Source: Catellatospora methionotrophica
GTDB lineage: Bacteria; Actinomycetota; Actinomycetes; Mycobacteriales; Micromonosporaceae
Direction of reading: 5' to 3'
NCBI RefSeq assembly: GCF_011297335.1
Contig: NZ_JAAOTJ010000013.1
Coordinates: 124,001 to 188,000, forward strand
DNA: 64,000 nucleotides
Part shown: positions 61,997-64,000 of the stretch, in pieces
How positions within the stretch are numbered: position 1 is the stretch's first letter
Layout: the number at the start of each line of letters is the position of its first letter
The notes under the pieces: generated by a model
The model's input: only the letters and a program-made list of their open reading frames with translations
The model's database searches: none
What the model was told of the DNA's origin: nothing
Made by a program: the position numbers and the translations under genes

Positions 61997-62455
61997 TTAG
62001 TCGAAGTACTCGGACATCATCTGGTCCACCCACTCGGGCTGCCGGACGCCGCTGGGCACGAACTGTCGCATGACAGGTTTGATGTCCAGGACGGGGGTGC
62101 CGTCGATCGCGTCGAGCCCGCGTACGCGCAGCTCCCGGCCGTTCACCGCGATGATCTCGGCGATGGTGGTGCCGATGCGGTTCGGCCGCCGGGGTCCGCG
62201 TTCGGAGAAGACGCCGACGGCGGGCAGGTCGATGCGGCCGCGTGGGTGCAGCGGTTTGGCGTAGTCATCGCGTTCGGCGAGCCGGTCGAAGAAGAAGAGG
62301 ACTTCGACGTGGGAGAACTCGGCCAGACCGGTCAGCCCGGCGTCACCGAAGCGCTCGTCGACCACGATGGTGCTCTCCTCGCCGCCCCAGTGGTCGGAGT
62401 CCTGGGGGTCGAGCCGTCTGTTGCGGACGGTACCGACGGGGGTCATGTCGATCAT
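61997..62455 (-). CDS. TrmO-family tRNA methyltransferase
   Basis: The product has 152 residues of the TrmO/VirR (UPF0066) family, which methylates the t6A37 of some tRNAs with SAM. The family motif is clear as GVFSERGPRRPNRIGTTIAEII. Further conserved elements are FSHVEVLFFFDR and DGTPVLDIKPVM. The protein is shorter than E. coli TrmO because the C-terminal domain is absent, as in many actinobacterial members. ATG 62455. Confidence 0.88.
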   Translation of the reverse strand: MIDMTPVGTVRNRRLDPQDSDHWGGEESTIVVDERFGDAGLTGLAEFSHVEVLFFFDRLAERDDYAKPLHPRGRIDLPAVGVFSERGPRRPNRIGTTIAEIIAVNGRELRVRGLDAIDGTPVLDIKPVMRQFVPSGVRQPEWVDQMMSEYFD

Positions 62456-62488
62456 CGTTTACTCCTGTGTGAGGTGGTGCCTGTTCGC

Positions 62489-62516
62489 CTCTACCCGAGA
62501 CGAGCCTCCGGTAGAG
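62489..62516. promoter_or_regulatory. Inverted repeat between divergent TrmO and deaminase-like genes
   Basis: CTCTACC (62489-62495) and GGTAGAG (62510-62516) with a 14-nt spacer. Possible operator; could be chance. Confidence 0.35.
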
Positions 62517-62644
62517 GTAGGCCATTCCCGTCCAGTGGCAGGGCCCGCGCAGTCGCCGACCCGACCCGGCTCCGGGGCGAAGTCCCGTATCACCGCTCAG
62601 TGTTCCTCCTCTTAATCGGCGTCCGACCGACACAGGAGGCGCAG

Positions 62645-63295
62645 ATGCCCAGTCATTTCAGCTTCACCGGCGAGCAGTACGAGTACGAGGCGGGCGGCCA
62701 GGCCCATACCGGGGACAGTTTGTGGGCTGTCGCCGACACCCTCGACGTGCTACTCCGAACCGCCCCGGACACGTACTACACCGTCACCGCCCCCGCGCTG
62801 CACCGGACGGCACTGCCCGGTGGCGCGTCCGGGAACTCGCTGCTCGCCGGTCTGACCGTGGTCCGCACCGTCGGCGGGGCCATCGAGCAGGAGTCGGCTG
62901 CCGCGAAGGACACCGTCGAGCCGCACAAGCTCAAGGGCGTCTCCGGTGTCGCGCACTCCGAGTTCCAGGCGTTCCTGGCCTGGGTGGAGGCGGCAGCCGT
63001 GAATCTGAACCAGGCGTCGACGCTGGCGGTCGTCATCGAGGCGCACCAGACCAACAGCCCGTGTTCGACCTGCCAGAAACTCATCGGCGGGGTGATGGTC
63101 CGGCTGGGCGCGCAGTACGGCAAGCCGGTCATCTTCCGGGGCTCGTCGTTGCAGGCGTACGAGACCGCGCCGGGCGCGCTCGGCCGGATGCTGCTGTCGG
63201 TGCGCTCCGGCACCGGCAAGTACGACACCGCGACCCCGCCGATCATGAACGATGTCCTCGGCACCCACCTGATGGTCCCCCTCATGCGCTCCTAA
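62645..63295 (+). CDS. Cytidine-deaminase-fold protein
   Basis: The product has 216 residues. It carries the two zinc motifs of the deaminase superfamily: H104-S-E106 in GVAHSEFQAFLAW, with E106 as the predicted proton shuttle, and P139-C140-S-T-C143 in NSPCSTCQKLI. There is no signal peptide or toxin-delivery domain. The N-terminal 95 residues are Thr/Ala/Gly-rich without a known domain. ATG 62645 has AGGAGG 6 nt upstream. It could act on free nucleotides, on nucleic acid, or as a conflict effector. The next gene encodes a helix-turn-helix protein about 100 nt downstream, but the two may be independent. Confidence 0.75.
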   Translation: MPSHFSFTGEQYEYEAGGQAHTGDSLWAVADTLDVLLRTAPDTYYTVTAPALHRTALPGGASGNSLLAGLTVVRTVGGAIEQESAAAKDTVEPHKLKGVSGVAHSEFQAFLAWVEAAAVNLNQASTLAVVIEAHQTNSPCSTCQKLIGGVMVRLGAQYGKPVIFRGSSLQAYETAPGALGRMLLSVRSGTGKYDTATPPIMNDVLGTHLMVPLMRS

Positions 63296-63336
63296 CCCCC
63301 CCAGTGCCCCGAAACTGCAGCGCCGAGCCTCGTGAA

Positions 63337-63364
63337 ACGAAGTGTTCAACACGAAGTGTTGACA
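63337..63364 (+). promoter_or_regulatory. Direct repeats and TTGACA upstream of the helix-turn-helix gene
   Basis: ACGAAGTGTT occurs twice (63337-63346 and 63351-63360). AACAC-GAA-GTGTT also forms an inverted repeat across them, and TTGACA (63359-63364) overlaps the end. Possible operator and -35 box, about 30 bp before ATG 63395. No clear -10 box. Confidence 0.5.
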
Positions 63365-63394
63365 ACGGCGAGTTGTGAAGGTTGACTGGGGGGT

Positions 63395-63820
63395 ATGGCT
63401 GAGAACGATGACCTCTTCACGCCGCCGGATGCGGGGCGGGCTCGCGCGATGCGGGACTTCGCCGCGCTGACGCGGATCGCCGAACGGCACGCCGCGACGG
63501 GCGGGCAGCGTGACCGCTGGCGCAACGCGATGGTGCTCGACCCGTACGAGGCGGTCTGCCTCACGGTGTCGCTCGCGGCCGGTTCCGCGCTGCCCGAGCC
63601 GGACGAGGCCGCGCTCGACGAGGCCGACCTGACCGCCGCGCTGACCCTGCTTCCCCGCGTACGCGCTGATCTCGACGCCCTGGAGATCGGCCTGCTCGAC
63701 CTGGCCCGTGCCCGGGGCCTGACCTGGCAGGCGATCGCCTTCGGCCTCGGTCTAGGCACCCCGCAGGCCGCCCGGCAGCGTTACGAGCGCCTGACCGGCC
63801 GGACCCGTCCGGCGGACTAG
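63395..63820 (+). CDS. Helix-turn-helix protein
   Basis: The product has 141 residues. The C-terminal segment LLDLARARGLTWQAIAFGLGLGTPQAARQRYERLTG reads as a sigma-region-4-like helix-turn-helix. The N-terminal part is acidic and helical. It is likely a DNA-binding regulator. ATG 63395; a GGTTGACTGGGGGGT stretch precedes it, with a weak ribosome site. The direct repeats upstream may be its own binding site. Confidence 0.75.
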   Translation: MAENDDLFTPPDAGRARAMRDFAALTRIAERHAATGGQRDRWRNAMVLDPYEAVCLTVSLAAGSALPEPDEAALDEADLTAALTLLPRVRADLDALEIGLLDLARARGLTWQAIAFGLGLGTPQAARQRYERLTGRTRPAD

Positions 63821-63850
63821 CCCGGCCCGGACCGGGCCGGGCTAGTCCGC
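63812..63850. terminator. Bidirectional terminator
   Basis: A 19-bp perfect stem GCGGACTAGCCCGGCCCGG (63812-63830) with its complement at 63832-63850 around one base. The TAG stop of the helix-turn-helix gene is inside it, and the last gene of the window ends just beyond. Confidence 0.85.
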
Positions 63851-63855
63851 TGTGG

Positions 63856-64000
63856 TCACGCCGCTTCGACGGGTAGCCACAGCTCGCAGGTCGCGGTGCT
63901 GAAGTCGTCGGCGTGGTCGAGGATCGCCACGATCGACGGACCCGGCCGCAGCCGCCACGGGTTCGACGGGAACCACTCGGTGGCCGTCGCGGCCCAGGTC
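63856..64000 (-). CDS. GyrI-like/AraC-effector-binding domain, C-terminal part (partial)
   Basis: On the minus strand a frame runs in from the window edge to a TGA at 63856-63858, 47 codons. It reads ATEWFPSNPWRLRPGPS, then IVAILDHADDFSTATCELWL and PVEAA. The closing pattern (ATCELWLPVE) is typical of the GyrI-like ligand-binding domain at the end of MerR-type regulators or of stand-alone effector-binding proteins. The N-terminal part lies right of the window, so I cannot tell which. Confidence 0.6.
   Translation of the reverse strand, partial: TWAATATEWFPSNPWRLRPGPSIVAILDHADDFSTATCELWLPVEAA

Overview
This is a very GC-rich chromosomal window with dense coding on both strands, strong G/C third-position bias and Shine-Dalgarno sites of the AGGAGG type. 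The gene families (large SARP/BTAD-NB-ARC regulators, a DrrAB-type exporter, HxlR and TetR regulators, ECF sigma factor, septum-formation lipoprotein, KatG behind a FurA-type box, LexA box of the CGAAC-N4-GTTCG type, secreted GH87 glucanase) point to a filamentous actinomycete. A member of the Micromonosporaceae is my best guess, but that placement is inference. I see no rRNA, tRNA, CRISPR, prophage or complete insertion sequence.

Layout. 1-9.7 kb: end of a membrane protein, an MMPL transporter, an FN3 membrane protein, a GlsB/YeaQ-type membrane protein, a STAS antagonist, a short gene behind a LexA box, a secreted trypsin-like protease and a VWA/membrane protein pair. 9.7-17.5 kb: the most interesting block. 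One apparent transcription unit runs from a four-repeat promoter array through a 42-codon ORF, an MFS exporter, a DUF2218-GNAT fusion, an 80-residue peptide with eight cysteines, a hairpin, then four tightly coupled genes: membrane thioredoxin (CAPC), ABC exporter, short S26 signal peptidase and a MauE-type redox protein. It faces a SARP regulator tail to tail. It reads as an export and disulfide-maturation system for a secreted cysteine-rich peptide. 17.5-24.2 kb: HxlR regulator with operator, DHFR-fold and MBL-fold enzymes, a GNAT, a large propeller-malectin secreted protein and a lipoprotein.

24.3-32 kb: a DrrAB-like exporter, a 1044-residue SARP regulator, a small helical protein, a beta-lactamase-fold lipoprotein lacking its SxxK, and a BASS-type transporter. 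The drrA-like gene and the small protein gene are each preceded by the same promoter array as the peptide unit (four TGNCAG-type hexamers spaced 12, 11 and 11 bp, then 10 nt, then GATNGT). This suggests a SARP regulon of at least three promoters within 20 kb.

32-49 kb: cell-surface proteins (one with an out-of-frame LPVTG sorting signal), GNAT, DUF998, a nucleotidyltransferase-like/methyltransferase fusion, hydrolases, katG, a second DHFR-fold protein, a methyltransferase, and a divergent MFS/TetR pair with twin operators. 49-64 kb: a third SARP regulator, MFS, an ECF sigma factor with a SnoaL-like tail divergent from an alpha/beta hydrolase, a 1536-residue GH87 alpha-1,3-glucanase, a potassium channel, TrmO, a deaminase-fold protein, a helix-turn-helix protein and the end of a GyrI-like protein. 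A dispersed palindromic element of about 65 bp occurs three times in intergenic DNA (32.1, 49.1 and 60.8 kb). Perfect-stem terminators mark most convergent gene ends.
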